In this document: positions 21,301-33,679 of the stretch, piece after piece | How the letters are laid out: every line of letters starts with the position of its first letter | Numbering within the stretch: position 1 is the first letter of the stretch | Assembly (NCBI GenBank): GCA_911728455.2 | Contig: OU452234.1 | Coordinates: 14,023,338 to 14,087,337 of the forward strand | From: Marthasterias glacialis | Lineage: Eukaryota; Echinodermata; Asteroidea; Forcipulatida; Asteriidae | DNA length: 64,000 bases | Direction of reading: 5' to 3' | Position numbers and translations under genes: made by a program | The notes under the pieces: model-generated | The model's input: only the letters and a program-made list of their open reading frames with translations | Database searches by the model: none | What the model was told of the DNA's origin: nothing

Positions 21301-22320
21301 CAGGAGCAGGAAAGCGACGGTTAACACCAGTCGGTAGAACCCGGTCCAGTCATTGGGCGTGGCTCGTGGTGGCTGGAGAGCAGCAGTCTTACGGCAGGTC
21401 AACACCCCAAGTGGAAAAATAACGCTCTGCCCGATTTGGGCGCGCACCCTCATATTTAAGGAACTATGTAGAATTGCTATCATTTTTAGACAACTGGAGA
21501 ATTACAAGAGGAAAGAGTCGTGATTGACAATCTAGACCGACCCCCCACCCCCATCACAGACAAACAATTCCGCTACAAACTCAATAAAGTCTCGGACTTA
21601 CCCGTCAAGGTTGTCTTTTCCAGGCAATCCAACCATTTTTTGATCTGTTGAACATCACCACCGAGGACTACATCCTCCATGTACCGTGAATTGGCCGGTC
21701 TGCTTCCCGGGGAAATAGTGTTGACTCCCCCTAGACGTATCTTGGTGCACTCGCACGGGTCGTGGACATCCAACACCCATTTGTAACGGGTACCGTCTCT
21801 TTCTTGACCGACGCAACACACATCAGCCAGAACTGCAAGCAAAGGAAGAACACATGAAAACTCGACGGACAAATGTGTAGCATAATTAAAAAATAGTTCA
21901 CTTATAATGTGAACTAAACGCGTGTCGTTTCAATGTAAATCATGTTGATTCATATTTGGTACAGATAATCGGAATGGGTGCGATAACAGTGTTGTATGTT
22001 TGTTTTATTTGTTTTATTTTATTATTATTATTAGTATTGTTATTATTATTATTATTATTATTATTTTGCTTTCTATATTTTTGTTTATTCATTAACTTTT
22101 TATTATCGATATTAATTTACGAACGAAGTCATACTTGAATTAGTATGTATAGAGTATGCCTGTATGCCCGAATGGAAACCAGTTTTAACTCCATACCCCG
22201 AGTAAAGAAATGTAATAAATAAATAAATGGAAATATCCTAAGAAAGTATTGTGAACAAAACTCACTCAGTCTGAAGAAGTAAGTCATTGTTGGTAGCCAC
22301 AGATACAACCACAGATTCAT
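18303..22320 (-). CDS. array gene copy B: predicted secreted two-domain protein
   Basis: Exons (minus strand): 22266-22350 with ATG at 22320, 21602-21832, 19179-19394, 18303-18568. The coding parts (55+231+216+266) give 255 residues in frame, with GTGAGT/GTAAGT donors and CAG/TAG acceptors. The start MNLWLYLWLPTMTYFFRLILA reads as a signal peptide, cleaved before DVC. Exon 3 encodes a conserved region with four further cysteines (VCCVG, PCEC, DCLEK). Exons 4+5 form a beta-rich domain with FSLSMNAYGFIQLARTNNGN, IEVRNPSG, HNLTIGDGEMTLD and LNYVQFGC...CVWTLDG. The pattern (F.....DA...LA... E......IEV.......LTIG......LNYV.F.....W) resembles the Methyltransf_FA (FAMeT) domain family. That is my inference, and no enzyme function follows from it. 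Copy B is the most divergent minus-strand copy and has four extra C-terminal residues (VQLF). Confidence 0.75.
19896..20250 (+). pseudogene. possible transposase relic in intron 3 of copy B
   Basis: An open stretch contains ARGHYRRVGDVDRARLIEAF, followed after frame changes by GGARSDKSRWF. This is faintly like the helix-turn-helix start and the GGAR-K linker of Tc1/IS630-like transposases. No catalytic motif is present, and I would not defend a specific family. Confidence 0.25.
20800..21500. other. GC-richer unexplained stretch in copy B intron 3
   Basis: 20813-20895 is low-complexity (GCGA and AAAC repeats). 21120-21480 is markedly GC-richer than its surroundings. It is open on the minus strand for 103 codons with a hydrophobic stretch (LVLTVAFLLLPGV), but has no homologous counterpart in copies C to E. 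It may be an inserted fragment of unknown origin, and no product is recognised. Confidence 0.3.
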
Positions 22321-22617
22321 GATGAGTATTTTGTTCAGCCAAAAAGGAACCTGCAACAAAGTAGAACAAGAACGTTACGTTGTGTTACATTGTATTGGGG
22401 CAGGGAACAAATATAACTACCATTATTAGTAAAAAATATAATTATTTTGTAAAGTATTTTCAACCAACGTTTTGTGTGTCTCAAAAACAAATATAGAAAG
22501 CGGAAAAATGCATACAACACTGTATACGTTTGGTTTATATATCATTTTCAATTTAACAAATCGTTTCGATGATTACTCAATGGTTTGTAAGACATGTAAA
22601 CAATGAAAATCACTTAC

Positions 22618-23080
22618 TTCTTGAGTCGAATATTTATGCCAATCGTCTTGATCAAAATACACTTTCAAATGAAGACCAGGTATTTGGTGAACGGTGAAAA
22701 CGCAGATCCAGTGGTGGGTCGTGCAGGCAAGAAAATACAAAAAGAGGAAATTTTATCGATCGATAGTCGTGGCGTGATTTTTTGTTTAAACAATACGACT
22801 GTTGACATGTTACCATGGTGATAATAGGGTTTATTAATTTATATTGTAACCGCGATTTTATTTGGCATGCTGAAATTACAGAAAGGGAAATCCGATGATA
22901 GAAAAAAAAACTATTTTTAAGAAATAACAGTAGCAGAGTGATGGGTCGTGCAGAGTTTTAAACAATACGATTGTTGACATGTTACCATGGTGATTAATAT
23001 AGGTTTATTAATTTGCATTGTAACTCTGATTTTATTTAGCATACTGAAATTACAGAAAGGGAAATCTGATGATAGATAAA
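22618..23080 (-). promoter_or_regulatory. copy B 5' UTR exon and duplicated promoter region
   Basis: A donor (GTAAGTG read on the minus strand) at 22612-22617 closes a non-coding first exon conserved in copies C and D. Upstream, a block starting GTGRTGGGTCGTGCAG is present twice (about 22711-22890 and 22938-23080), the second with a roughly 50-bp gap. Each copy holds GTTACCATGGTGAT (22809-22822 and 22981-22994), an X-box-like motif. An ATCGATCGAT word at about 22757-22768 is also kept in C. Confidence 0.5.
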
Positions 23081-23483
23081 ATTCATTCTAATAGTGGCAA
23101 TTAAAACACCAAAAGCTATATTTTATACGTCCAAGTTAACTCTTATAAAACTTTAGATTAGAGAAACAAAACCTTCAAAAAATTGCCGTGTGACTACACA
23201 GTTCACCCAAGCGACTAAAGATTGGTAAATTTATCTTTAAGGAATGACATATCCATTAGAACTATGTTTTAACTGACTGAGTTTTCTTTGAAAAAAAAGG
23301 AACAATATCAAATTAAAAATACATTTATTAGAAAAACAAAAAAATCAGTAGCTGTGTGATGATTGGTTACTTTATATTAATGAATGACATATCAGTTAAA
23401 ACTGTTTTATTTACATTTTACCTAGGTTTTCTGTGAACAAAATGGAACAATATAAAACTTAAAATAACTAAAGTAGAGAAACA

Positions 23484-24362
23484 AAACCTTATCTGGACCG
23501 GGGGCACACTACCGGTTTTTTCCCTAACTCCGATCACCGCGAAATTTTCTGACTTTTCCAAAAATATATCTAAGATCATATTTGCAAAATAAAAATGATA
23601 CCGGGGGATAGCTGTTGCCATGGCAACCATTTATTTGACCTTGTGTCACACGATTTTACTGTGTTTTTAGTGATTTTAAAAAATGTGTGAACATAATTTT
23701 CACTTATTTTTGATTTCTTTGCCAAAAAAGTGATAGTGATGAGTCACGTGATAGTCTGAAATGGTTTAGGGAATTCAAAATGTCAGCCATTTTTGGCGGC
23801 CATCTTGGATTTTGTGTTTTCAGCCTGTAATTAGGAGGTCAAATTATATCAATATTTGTAACTAAAAGATATTTTCAAAATGCTTTTCAGACCCCCAAAA
23901 TATTTGGATTTGTCAGCCAACCCTTATTATTTTTCCCTTGGCCCTTGGCGGCGGCCATTTTGATTGTTAAGTGAAAAAACGCAAAAAAACTTGTTTTTTT
24001 CCAAAAATTGGGATAAATAATGGATTATAATGCACTCAAAGGTGACTGCAGTCACCAAATTAGGTTCAAATTATATTGATCTTGTAAAAATGTACAAGTT
24101 TGCCAAGTTTCAAAACATTCGGACGAAAAATACAGAAGTTAAGGGGAAAACACGATTTTTGACCAAAAATGGGCACAGAACAGTCAAAAACGCCCTCTAG
24201 TGACGATTTTGGGAATTTTTTTGACGTCATCATGTAGAACTCGGTGAAATGAACATTTGTGGCAAGTTTCATCAAAATCGGGCGAACACTTTGGAAAATA
24301 CTATGTGCCCCCCCCCCCCCCTTTCCCCGTGCATAAAAAAAGCCCGGTCCTGACAGGGTTAA
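23484..24362. mobile_element. TTAA-type non-autonomous element (AGGACCGGG ends)
   Basis: The left end is (TT)ATCTGGACCGGGGG and the right end CCCGGTCCTGACAGGGTTAA, as inverted ends. It contains the conserved words CGCCCTCTAGTGACGATTTT and AGGTTCAAATTATATTGATC, shared with 34166-34855 and 46577-47280. An RFX-like palindrome GTTGCCATGGCAAC lies at 23614-23627. Its position in the array unit differs from that in C and D, so the insertions are independent. No transposase. Confidence 0.6.
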
Positions 24363-26640
24363 AAAAAATTACCATAATGACTACAAATTTCAAAAGGATG
24401 AAAATCAATCAAGACATGAGCAAGATGAATGACGATTAAACACAGCCTTTCTCATTGAGGTTTCATCAAATCTACCATGATTGAAAAACAAGTGTTACTC
24501 TTTAAACTTATTTCTTGAGTACATTTTGTTCAAACTGCTCAGATTTATGACCAACAAACTTCTACAATGCAGACCAGTTGTCATATTCACTGTCAAGCTG
24601 GGAGTGGGCAAAACCAGGTATTCATAACACATTGATATGTAAATCTGATCGATCCAAGTATGACGTCGTTTACAAATTGCATGCATGAGTGTAGTTTTGT
24701 TGACGGGTAAATATAGCTGTTACCATAGTGACTATAACGTGCGTGTACAAATCCTGAGTGATTTTTCTATTGAATTGAGAAACGGGTTTACTTCAGCAAA
24801 AAAAAAAAAATAAATAAATAAAATAAAAAATAAATGAATGGATGGAGTCAGGCTGACGTGTAGCAATAGTAGTTAAACTGTTGATTTTACAACCACAAAC
24901 AATTTGGCAAACTGTAACAAATCTGAAAAAAGAGAATTATGATTAAAAAAAAAAAAAAAAAAAAAATTAGTAAAAGCATTTCTATCATTTTCTTCACCAC
25001 ACTGTAGACTCACAGAATTGTGGGAAACTGAATTCCCCCCCCCCCTTGTGATGCTTTCATTGATGAAGATTTTATGACGTCACTGGTAAGTGTCCGGTGC
25101 GGGAGAGTGTTTTCGAAGTGGGGAGTAGGGGTGGGGCTACCTGGACACACCCAAGTAATCAGGAGCAGTTGAAACTGAATCCGATGTAAACTGGAAACCG
25201 ATGAGGGCGTGAGCATCGAATTGGGTGAAATTTACAAAAGAATACCTGTCATAGATTAAGCAGATAACTCGTGAGATCTCACATCAAACGGTGAATACAT
25301 TCTGTATGAAATTAAGTTTGTACTGAGTTTATTCTAACAAATTAAAAAACATCGGCACAATTATACAGCGATGCTTACAACGCAAAGATAACATTAGATC
25401 GTTTTAGAGCGTCCAGAGTCAGTGTCACGTGACCGTGCTCTATATTTTGTTTGATGACGAATAACTAACGATAACAATATCTATCACTCAAGCTATTAGA
25501 CAATTCTTACTAGTGTAGTAAAAGACAATGGTGTGAAAACAATACTATGAGGGTATGTTGCAGTGTGTCAACCTCGAACACTAAGCAACTTGCTGCATTC
25601 AGAACAGAAAATTGAAGAAACAGCACACTACAAGAAAATGCTTTCAAATTTGCACTCGTATACCGGTAAATTCGCAAATTGAGCAATGGTAATCCAGTAA
25701 AAACGCGGTGAAAAAACGATGATGACAATGCAAAACTAGTATAACTACAAACAAATAAATGCAAGAAATGCCAGCTGGATTGAATAACAATATTAGCGCG
25801 ATATATACAATCTTACAGATAGTAAATAACTCTGGCAATATATACGGCGGTGTTTATATTATTCAAAACTTGTATTACACAATTATTTTTTCTCTCCTCA
25901 AATCTTGAAGTTGGAATGACGTCAGACGTCGATTACATGGCGTGCTTTAACACCAGGAAATTAAAATATACTGTTATCAGGGCCGAGCGTGAAAAAAATC
26001 TGTTAAGCTCAACAAATCTTGCTTGTATGAAAAACAGGTTACCAGCCAAAACAATATTTAATGTATAGTGTTTTTCGCTAGTTCCCTGTCAGTTTTTGAT
26101 TAGCAAGCAAACTTGCTAAGCAGGATTTTCTGCTCGTAGGGTTTTAACTTAACGAAATTGTGACCCAATTGCCCACAACAATTAAAGCAAGGTCAAATAT
26201 AAACAAAATTACAAAATAAAAAATAAAAAAAAAATAAAGAAAATTAATCGAACTTTCCCTAAGTTGAATTTTTATCCAAAGGTATACATAATCGAGGTGG
26301 ACCAGATAAAAAAAAATACAAGTTTGCGAAGAATCTTGAGTGCTGACAAAATACACCTGTTCCGCTCCCTACGAGACCGGATGTGGGGCAAATTTTAGAA
26401 TGGCGAGTCGTTAAAAAAAATACACCCTGTAAAATTTTCGTCAGCATAACAAATTGCGGTATTTCAATTTCAGTTGTTATTCTACAAAAATGAAAAGCTT
26501 TCTAAACGATACATTTGTTTTAATGTAAATTTTAAATAAAGTAAACACATAATACACATAATAGCCATTGATATTCTGTAATTATAGTCAGTTCCTAAAA
26601 AGGCAGGAAACGTAATCTAAATAATATTTATCTATGTTCC
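24363..26640. other. upstream region of copy B, no gene seen
   Basis: Homologous in order to the upstream regions of copies C (33340-34165, 38058-39600) and D: a block around GTTACCATAGTGAC (24719), a block with TGACGTCA (about 25077), and the AGATCTCACAT stretch (25274). Low-complexity runs lie at 24308-24323, 24799-24830 and 24946-24967. Small ORFs show no conservation of protein sequence. Confidence 0.5.
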
Positions 26641-26646
26641 ACCAGA

Positions 26647-27050
26647 TTTAAAGGGGCTGTGTCGTCATGATTATATCAGTAAATGGAATAATCGAGTTAC
26701 TAAGTGCCCACTAGCGGTCAACATCACAGTTTGACAAAGACGGCACCCTTTGTGATGTGACTGCAAGATCGCGCTTGCGCAGTATCAGGGGGAGTTCATC
26801 TTTCTATGCACAGCCACAGGTCTGAACCCAATTTCATAGAGCTGCTTAAGCAGAAAAACTAGCTAAGCAAACAAATATTATGCTTACCAGACTAACGTTA
26901 CCAGCCAAAATACCACGTTACACGTACAATTTGTGACTGGTATCCTGCTCATTTCCGCTAAGTAGCAAGTTATTAATCCATGTTGTCTGCTTAAGCGGCT
27001 TTATGAAATTGGGCCCTGCTGTAATCATGACGTCACATCCCTTTTAACTA
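26647..27050. repeat. nested pair of palindromic elements
   Basis: The outer inverted ends are TTTAAAGGGGCTGTG...TCATGATTA and TAATCATGACGTCACATCCC...TTTTAA. Inside lies a second palindrome, 26826-27018, with ends CCCAATTTCATAGAGCTGCT and the matching GCGGCTTTATGAAATTGGG. Both look like MITEs, one inserted in the other. Half of the inner element recurs at 17650-17690. Confidence 0.6.
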
Positions 27051-27108
27051 TGATAAAAAACAACACATCGGCATAACATTTTTACATGAGACATTATACT
27101 ACAAAAGG

Positions 27109-27475
27109 TACGGAAGCGTATTTTAGGACATAAAGAAAAACCAACATCGCGGATTACTTCATCGCCCGGGTGATTCACCATTTCGCCCGGTCGATTTGCC
27201 ATATTTCGCTTTGGTCGATTTACCATTTCTCCCGGTTGATTTACAATTTCGTCCTGTCCATTTACCATTTCGCCCGTGCGATTGTATATTTTGCAAAATA
27301 GTAAGCCGCCCAGGCGAAATATTAAATTGACCTGGCAAATTAGTGGAACGCCCAGCCGTCCCAGTAAATCGCCCGGGCGAATTAATAAATTGCCCGGGCG
27401 AATTAATAATTGCCCGGGCGAATTAGTTAATCGCGATTTTGTTTCACTACTAGGTCCTATTAATTAGCTTCCGTA
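27109..27475. repeat. foldback element with internal GCCCGGGC minisatellite (copy B side)
   Basis: The ends are TACGGAAGC and GCTTCCGTA with AGGAC/GTCCT words just inside. The interior is an array of about 20-bp degenerate units of the type ATTCGCCCGGGCGATTTACC, inverted about the centre. Shorter versions lie at 39733-39928 and 48965-49156 at the equivalent place upstream of C and D. No coding potential. Confidence 0.75.
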
Positions 27476-28049
27476 CTTACGTGGTACTTTCTGCTTAGCG
27501 AAAATCAACACAACGTCTCGAATCAGAAACATGTTTCTTCCGACGTTTATAAGTCAAAGTTACAAATAACATTGTTTTTATATACGATTTAAAATCTAGT
27601 ATTGTTTATGCAAATAATCTTGGTGTAGTCTGTTGATTTTCAGTGGATAAAAAATCGGCTCACTGTTCTCAGCGCTCATTTAAAGAAATGTTCCAAACTT
27701 AAGGAGCGTCTCAAAAGGCGGGAACGTTCCAGGCGCAAAAGAACATTCCGAAGGCAAACGCCCGCAATCCAGTAGTCTGGCATGTTCCGATGGATCACGC
27801 CGTTGTGCCATAACATGTGCACTGGCATTTTGAAGGTTCCGACAAAACGTTCCGGCGATCCAACAGACCCCGGTCCATATACGCCGGCTGGAATACTTAA
27901 CCGATCCATTTAAAACGTTCCTACCGTTCTGACATCGGAGACCCTTCCCTAGAAAGATGATCTGATTTTAATTATCTAACTACAACCAAAACCACATTCG
28001 ATTATGTTCTTTTTTTTTGATGGGGGTAATTAAACACCGCGCAAGTATC
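27476..28049. other. spacer between foldback element and copy C
   Basis: The 3' flank of copy C, conserved in D and E. It carries the AATTAAA-type polyadenylation candidate on the minus strand (about 27967-27973), about 80 bp after the stop codon. No gene. Confidence 0.5.
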
Positions 28050-31000
28050 TTAACTTGATTTCCAAGAACATGGGACTCCATCAACAGTCCAAACACACGG
28101 TACACCAGATGTACAACCAAATTGGACATAATTTAATTCAGTCAAGACCAGGTCGGATGAGCTCCTCTCGGTGTTTCCGTCTAGTTTCAGTTTCTTATCG
28201 CCAATGGTCAGGGTGTGTCGAGTTGTACCCAAAGTCACAACAATAGGTTGTATAACCTGCTGACCTGATGGGTGTATTACTTCTACTTCTATTCCGTTCC
28301 CTTTGATGACTGCAAAACCAATGATACATACTTTATGAGTCTTAGATAGCACCGCAGTATTGAAAGGAGACATAACGTTTGACTTAAAACAAACTATTTG
28401 ATTAAAACTGAATCCAGAAATGTTCTACATTTTGCTATAACACATCAAAGTCATCTTTTCAAAAAAATCAAAAAAAGTAATTAAAAACATTTAAAACAAA
28501 ACAAACCAAAACAAAATGGTTTTTAAGCGCTCTTTTGTGAGTAGGTGAACTGAAAATATTAATCCGGTGTCTAAGCTTGGCAACTTGAAAAAAACAAAAC
28601 ATAACACTCTTTATTTTATTGACTGTCATAATAGATGTGTCAGATGTGATTAAGCGCTACGTATTATGAAGAATGGACCCGATAACAAAAGATGTCCACT
28701 CTGTGTGGGAACTTGAAACACTGTGTGGACTTACACAAGTCCACACAGTGTTTTCAGGAATTAGATATTCTCGTTTTGCTCAAAAAGGAATCATTTTCTG
28801 TACATTATTGAATAGCTCAAAAGAAAGTATTATATTAATTTGATCGGGTCTCTTTTAGACGTTTGAGTGTGTGTATTTATTTATTTATTTATTTATTGAT
28901 TGATTTATTTTGTATTGGCATGCGGGCGCGGAATCTGCAGGCGGGGGCGGGGGCGGGGGCGGGGGCGGGGGCGGGAGGGGGGATTGGAGTTTCGACCTCT
29001 TCCCCGGCACTGACACCGAAATATAAAGAAGACTACCATACAGGGGTTATTATCGGACATCCGAGGGCCTGCCCCCCCCCCCCACCCCCCGCCCTGCAAG
29101 TATCCTGGATCCACCCCGACTGTCTATTGTCTTTATTGTATTAGTAAATTTGCCGTAACACACAGGCACACATACTCCTTTTCTACATACAAATGCATTG
29201 TAGACAAAAGACAGTCGGGGTAGATCCAGGATATTTGCCAGGGGTTGGGTGGTGGCAGTCCCTTCGGATTTTGTATGTCCGATAATAACCCCTGCGGGCA
29301 TAATCTTCTTTATATGTTGGTGTCAGTGCAGGTGAACAGGTCGAAACTCAACCGTCCCCGCCCCCCTCCCCCGCCTGATCCGCGCCTGCCTTCCAGTTAA
29401 AAAAAACAAACTGGGGATCAAAACAGCGACGGAATAATTTCAGATGCGACGCTTATTAGTATTTGTTTAAGTAGTAGCACATACGGAACACCGTAAAATA
29501 CATTAATGTAGTTATCGGTAACTTTACATTGTAAACAATTTACCAATAAAAACACACATGAACACAAAATTGGATTACAGATGCAAAGTTTGAAATCTAT
29601 ATAGCCACAAACAAAAGGGTTTTGTGCTTAATTTCTGAGAAAACTGTGTTAAGGTCAGTCTATTGTTCTTCAAAGAGAACAATGGATAGTTGTTTAATAA
29701 AGTGAGGTTTTTAACCGTCATTTTCCACATTATAAATGTTCAAAGCGCCACAGTAAGATTTTTCTGTGGTATTGCAAGTATTTTTTTCTACTTTTCTTAT
29801 TCAGCGGTTCTAGATTTAACGTCGACCACCGAGAGTGTTCCAATTCACAACCCGTTTATATTTTTATTATAACTTACTTATCTCAAGCATGACTTCTTCG
29901 TTTCCTTTGTTGGTACGAGCAAGGTAAATGTATCCATGGGCATCCTGTGAAAGACTGAAGTCTAGTACCCAGACAGACTGCTCGTTGAGAGAAGCGGCTA
30001 GATAAGGTGTAGGCTGATTTGGGGTCACTATAAGTACTACTTGGTTACACACTGGTGCAGATGTTGACGTCTCGTCAAGTGTTGACATAACTTCTAACAT
30101 TTAACGACAAAAACAGAAACATCCAACACCCACATTTAATTCGGGTAAAATCGAAATAAGCCAAACGGATATGTACAAAGTCCTCGGAAAAGCTTTTCAC
30201 CGCTATGTGTTGTTTTTCTGAATAAATCGAGAGAGAAAAAGTTCTTTGCTGAATAATGTCCACACATGGGGCGTCGTTTGCCAGTAATCTGTTCACAGCA
30301 TTTTGCAGAACAATTGTCCATGGTCTGTAACAATTTTTCATGGTTTATAACAATGAGATGTAAACCATAAACAGCGTGTTCAAAATTTGTTTGTGTCGTT
30401 TACAAACCATGTTTTTGTGTACTTCTATGATTTGTAAACCATGAGTTGATATGAACATCGAAGAATATAGTACAATTTATAATAATGATTCTAACGCATT
30501 GTTTATATTAATGGTTTACAAATCATGAACATGTTTTAGGATGATTTTATATCATGGTTTATAAAACATTAAAAGGGAATCAGTAAAAATCAAAATATGT
30601 TTATAAACCATGAAAAATCGTGTGTTCACAAAATCATGGTTTGCAAACCATAAAATAAGAATCATCATAAAACATATTTTATAAATCAGTGTTTATAAAC
30701 CATTGAAATTAAATCCACAAAAACATGGTTTATAAACCAAGAAAGGATGGATCTTCATAAAAATATAGTTTATTAATTATCGTTTATAACACCATGTTAA
30801 ATGAATTCAAAACCATGGTTTATAACCAAACAAATTGGAGCAACTTAAAACTTAAATACCATGAACAACTGTGTTTGCACAAGATCATGTTTTACAAACC
30901 ATGAAAATTGAATCCACCAAAAACATGGCTTATAAACCATGAAAATTGAAACAGCTTAACCCTAACAGGACTGTTGTTGTTTTTTGATGTACGGGGACGG

Positions 31001-32658
31001 GGGAAGGGGGACATATAGTGCCTCCTCAATATTTCGCAAAGTGTTCGACCGATTTTGATGCAAGTTGCCACAACTGTTCATTGCTCTGAACTCTACAAGA
31101 TGACGTCACTAGAGGGCGTTTTTGACTGGATTTTGACATCGTCACCCCCACCTCCCCACCTCCCCCCCCCCCAGCTCCATGTACATTCCATGGTCCTGTT
31201 AGGGTTAAACCACGATCTTTTGCAAACACAGTTGTTCATGGTTTGTAAACCACGTTTTAAGCTGCTTCAATTTTAACTGTTTATAAACCTTGTTTTTGGT
31301 GGATTCAATTTCAATGGTTTATAAACCATGCTTTTGTGAACACAAACATTTTCATTGTTTATAAAAAATATTGTTTGTTTGTTTAATGATTGTTTTATAT
31401 AGGTTTAAGTTCATCTTACAACATGTCCACGGACTGTAAACCATAAATATAGACAACGCGTTATAATCATTGCGTACACTGCAAAAACTGGAGTGTTAAA
31501 TTGATTCTCTTGGTAGACAACACCAACATGGTGTTAATTTTACCAGCGATAAAGCAATGGGGATAGCTAACACTTTATGTCGGTGTTGTCACACATAGAT
31601 ACCAAGAGAATCAATTTAACACCCCCGTTTTTACAGTGTATAAACCATTCTAATCTTGGACGTTCGTATCAACTTGTGGTTTACAAATAACAGAAGTGTA
31701 CGAAAACATGAAAAGTAAAGAACAATACAAATTTTGAACACACTGTTTATGATTTACATCTGATAGTTATAATCCATGAAAAAATGTCTGTAAAATGTTA
31801 TAACAATTTAATTGACAAACGGCGCCCCATGTCCAGAGGTTGGCTGTTAAGATTTTTAAAGGAAAAGGGATAAATATATATATATATATATAACACTCTT
31901 TAAAGACAATTACGCTAAAGCAGTACAAACTCACTCGATAAAGACTTGAACTTACCTGTCTCCACGGTTGTCTTTTCCGGGCAATCCAGCCATTCTCTGA
32001 TCCGCTGAATATCATCACCGAGGACTACATCCTCCATGTACCGTGAATTGGCCGGACTGCTTGCCGGGGAAATGGTGTTGATTCCCCCTAGACGTATCTT
32101 GGTGCACTCGCACGGGTCGCGGACATCCAGCACCCATTTGTAACGGGTACCGTCTCTTTCTTGACCCACGTGACAGACGTCAGCCAGAACTATACCAGCA
32201 AAGAAAGAAGAAATAAATAAAACTATACTGAAAAATGTATCACATAATTATGTGTGTGAAATGAACCTGTTTCGTTTCATTGTTTATACAAAAACAAAAA
32301 CACACAATAAAAAAAACCACACAAGTATTGCAATGTTTACTTTTCATGTAGATTTATGATTGGTATTAAAAAGAAAATTGACATGGTAGTGATAACAGTG
32401 TTTTATTTTTGTTTTGTTTTGCTTTCTTCTAATTTTATTTATTTGTTTATCACGACTTAAATTACGCAAGTAATAATGATTGAATTGATATACATGGTGT
32501 ACACATGACCTAATTGGAAACCAGTTTTAACTCCATACCCTGAGTAAAAGAAACGTACTAAATAAATGAAAAGATCCTAAAAACGTTTGTGAATTAAACT
32601 TACTCAGTCTGAAGAAGTAAGTCATGGTTGGTAACCCTAGATACAACCACAGATTCAT
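28050..32658 (-). CDS. array gene copy C: predicted secreted two-domain protein
   Basis: Exons (minus strand): 32604-32688 with ATG at 32658, 31956-32189, 29878-30093, 28050-28309; coding 55+234+216+260 nt, 254 residues. Signal peptide MNLWLYLGLPTMTYFFRLILA. The exon 3 domain has VCHVG, WVLDVRDPCECTKIRL and WLDCPEK. The exon 4/5 domain has SVWVLDFSLSQDAHGYIYLA, IEVEVIHPSGQQ, HTLTIGDKKLKLDG and LNYVQFGC..PCVWTVDG, ending PCSWKSS. Compared with copy D, exon 3 differs at 3 residues, exon 4 at 12 and exon 5 at about 19 plus a two-residue insertion, though the introns are nearly the same. The gene therefore looks expressed and selected rather than decayed. A secreted recognition or binding role is inference from the signal peptide and the variable patches. 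Confidence 0.78.
28718..28751. repeat. hairpin in intron 4, conserved in C, D and E
   Basis: ACACTGTGTGGACTT and AAGTCCACACAGTGT form a perfect 15-bp stem with a 4-nt loop. The equivalents at about 41070-41103 and 50635-50669 carry one or more stem changes. Confidence 0.6.
28913..29396. repeat. G-rich foldback element in intron 4 of copy C
   Basis: The arms of about 200 bp are inverted. The left runs from CATGCGGGCGCGG through (GGGGGC)n to CTGGATCCACCCCGACTGTC; the right runs from GACAGTCGGGGTAGATCCAG to CCCGCCCCCCTCCCCC...GCGCCTGCC. The (GGGGGC)n run at 28940-28975 is a potential G-quadruplex. Present at the same place in D (41272-41748) and E (50827-51296) with different numbers of GGGGGC units. 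Confidence 0.75.
30956..31208. mobile_element. TTAA-flanked MITE (CCCTAACAGGAC ends) in copy C
   Basis: Begins TTAACCCTAACAGGAC and ends GTCCTGTTAGGGTTAA, a perfect 16-bp inverted end including TTAA on both sides. The interior shares GTTCGACCGATTTTGATG and CACTAGAGGGCGTTTTTGAC with the larger AGGACCGGG family (23484-24362), so it is probably a shortened member. D has it at 43327-43620. Confidence 0.75.
31475..31640. mobile_element. 166-bp MITE with about 41-bp inverted ends (copy C)
   Basis: The ends read TACACTGCAAAAACTGG and CGTTTTTACAGTGTA, continuing as inverted repeats through TGTTAAATTGATTCTCTTGG. Present in D at 43886-44047. Copy E lacks it at the matching place (about 60240), giving a natural empty site. 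Confidence 0.75.
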
Positions 32659-32939
32659 GATGAGTGATTTGTTCAGCCACAAGGGAACCTGCAATAACAC
32701 AAAACAAGAGAAGCGTGCTGTTGTATTTCATTGAATTAGGACCACATAATTACAACTATTTGATAATAATGATATTTTCTAAAATATTTTAAGCAAAGTT
32801 TGTTTGTGTCTTAAATACAAGGAGAAAAATGCAACTAATTGCATACTTCTGGTTATTGTCAATCATACGAATCGTATTGATGATAACTCAATGATTTGCA
32901 AGACATTTAAAACAATAGGAATCACTTACTTCTTGGGTA

Positions 32940-33140
32940 GAATAATTATGCCATTCGTCTGGATCAAACTACACTTTCAAATGAAGACCAGATATTGATG
33001 CACAGTGTAAAACGCAGACCCGGAGGTAGAGTGGTGGGTCGTGCAGACAAGAAATTACAGTGAGTTGAAATCTTATCGATCGATGGTTGTGGCGTGATTT
33101 TTAAACAATACCATTGTTGGCATGTTACCATGGTGATAAT
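32940..33140 (-). promoter_or_regulatory. copy C first exon and promoter-proximal X-box
   Basis: A GTAAGTG donor (minus strand) at 32934-32939 ends a non-coding exon. Upstream are TATCGATCGAT (about 33074-33084) and GTTACCATGGTGAT (33124-33137), 466 bp before the ATG and about 185 bp before the exon 1 donor. No clear TATA box. X-boxes bind RFX factors; that this one does is inference. Confidence 0.5.
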
Positions 33141-33665
33141 AGGTTTATTAATTTACATTGGAACTATGACTGTCTCGACATACTGATGTACGCAAGCGAT
33201 TGGAGATACATACATTCATTTTAAGAAATAACACTGTCAATTAAAATACGAAACACTCTGTTTTTTCGACCAAGTTATCTCTTATAAATGTTTAAAATAG
33301 AGAAACGAAACCTCAAAAAATGACCGTAGGACTAACATTTTAAAGGATAAAACTCAATCAAGACATGAGCAAGATAAGCGACGACTTAGCACAGCCTTTC
33401 TCATTAAGGTTTCACCAAATCTAGCATGATTGAAAATCATGTTTTACTCTTCTAACTTAATTCTTTGGTAGATTTTGTGCAAATTGCTCAGATTTATGAC
33501 CAAGTAAGTTCTAAAATGCAGACCGGTTGTCAGTCTACAATGTACAAATCATATTCAGTGACAAGCTGGAAGTTAGCAAGACCATGTAGTCATGATCGAT
33601 ACAAGTATGACGTCGTTTACAAATTGTACGCATGATTGTAGTTTTGTCGACGGATAAATATTGTT

Positions 33666-33679
33666 GTTACCATAGTGAC
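33666..33679. promoter_or_regulatory. distal X-box-like site of copy C
   Basis: GTTACCATAGTGAC, equivalent to 24719 (B) and 46077 (D) and to GTTACCATGGTGAC at 63049 (E). Confidence 0.45.

Larger units (their letters stand above)
30320..31790. repeat. palindromic TTTATAAA motif cluster (copy C intron 3)
   Basis: Dense copies of ATGGTTTATAAACCAT variants with spacers such as GAAATTGAATCCACCAAAAA. The cluster is interrupted by two short DNA elements (30956-31208 and 31475-31640). Confidence 0.75.

Noticed and set aside
23614-23627. Perfect RFX palindrome GTTGCCATGGCAAC as a copy B promoter site
   Set aside because: It lies within a TTAA-type repeat insertion about 1.3 kb from the ATG and is not shared with other copies, unlike the proximal sites.
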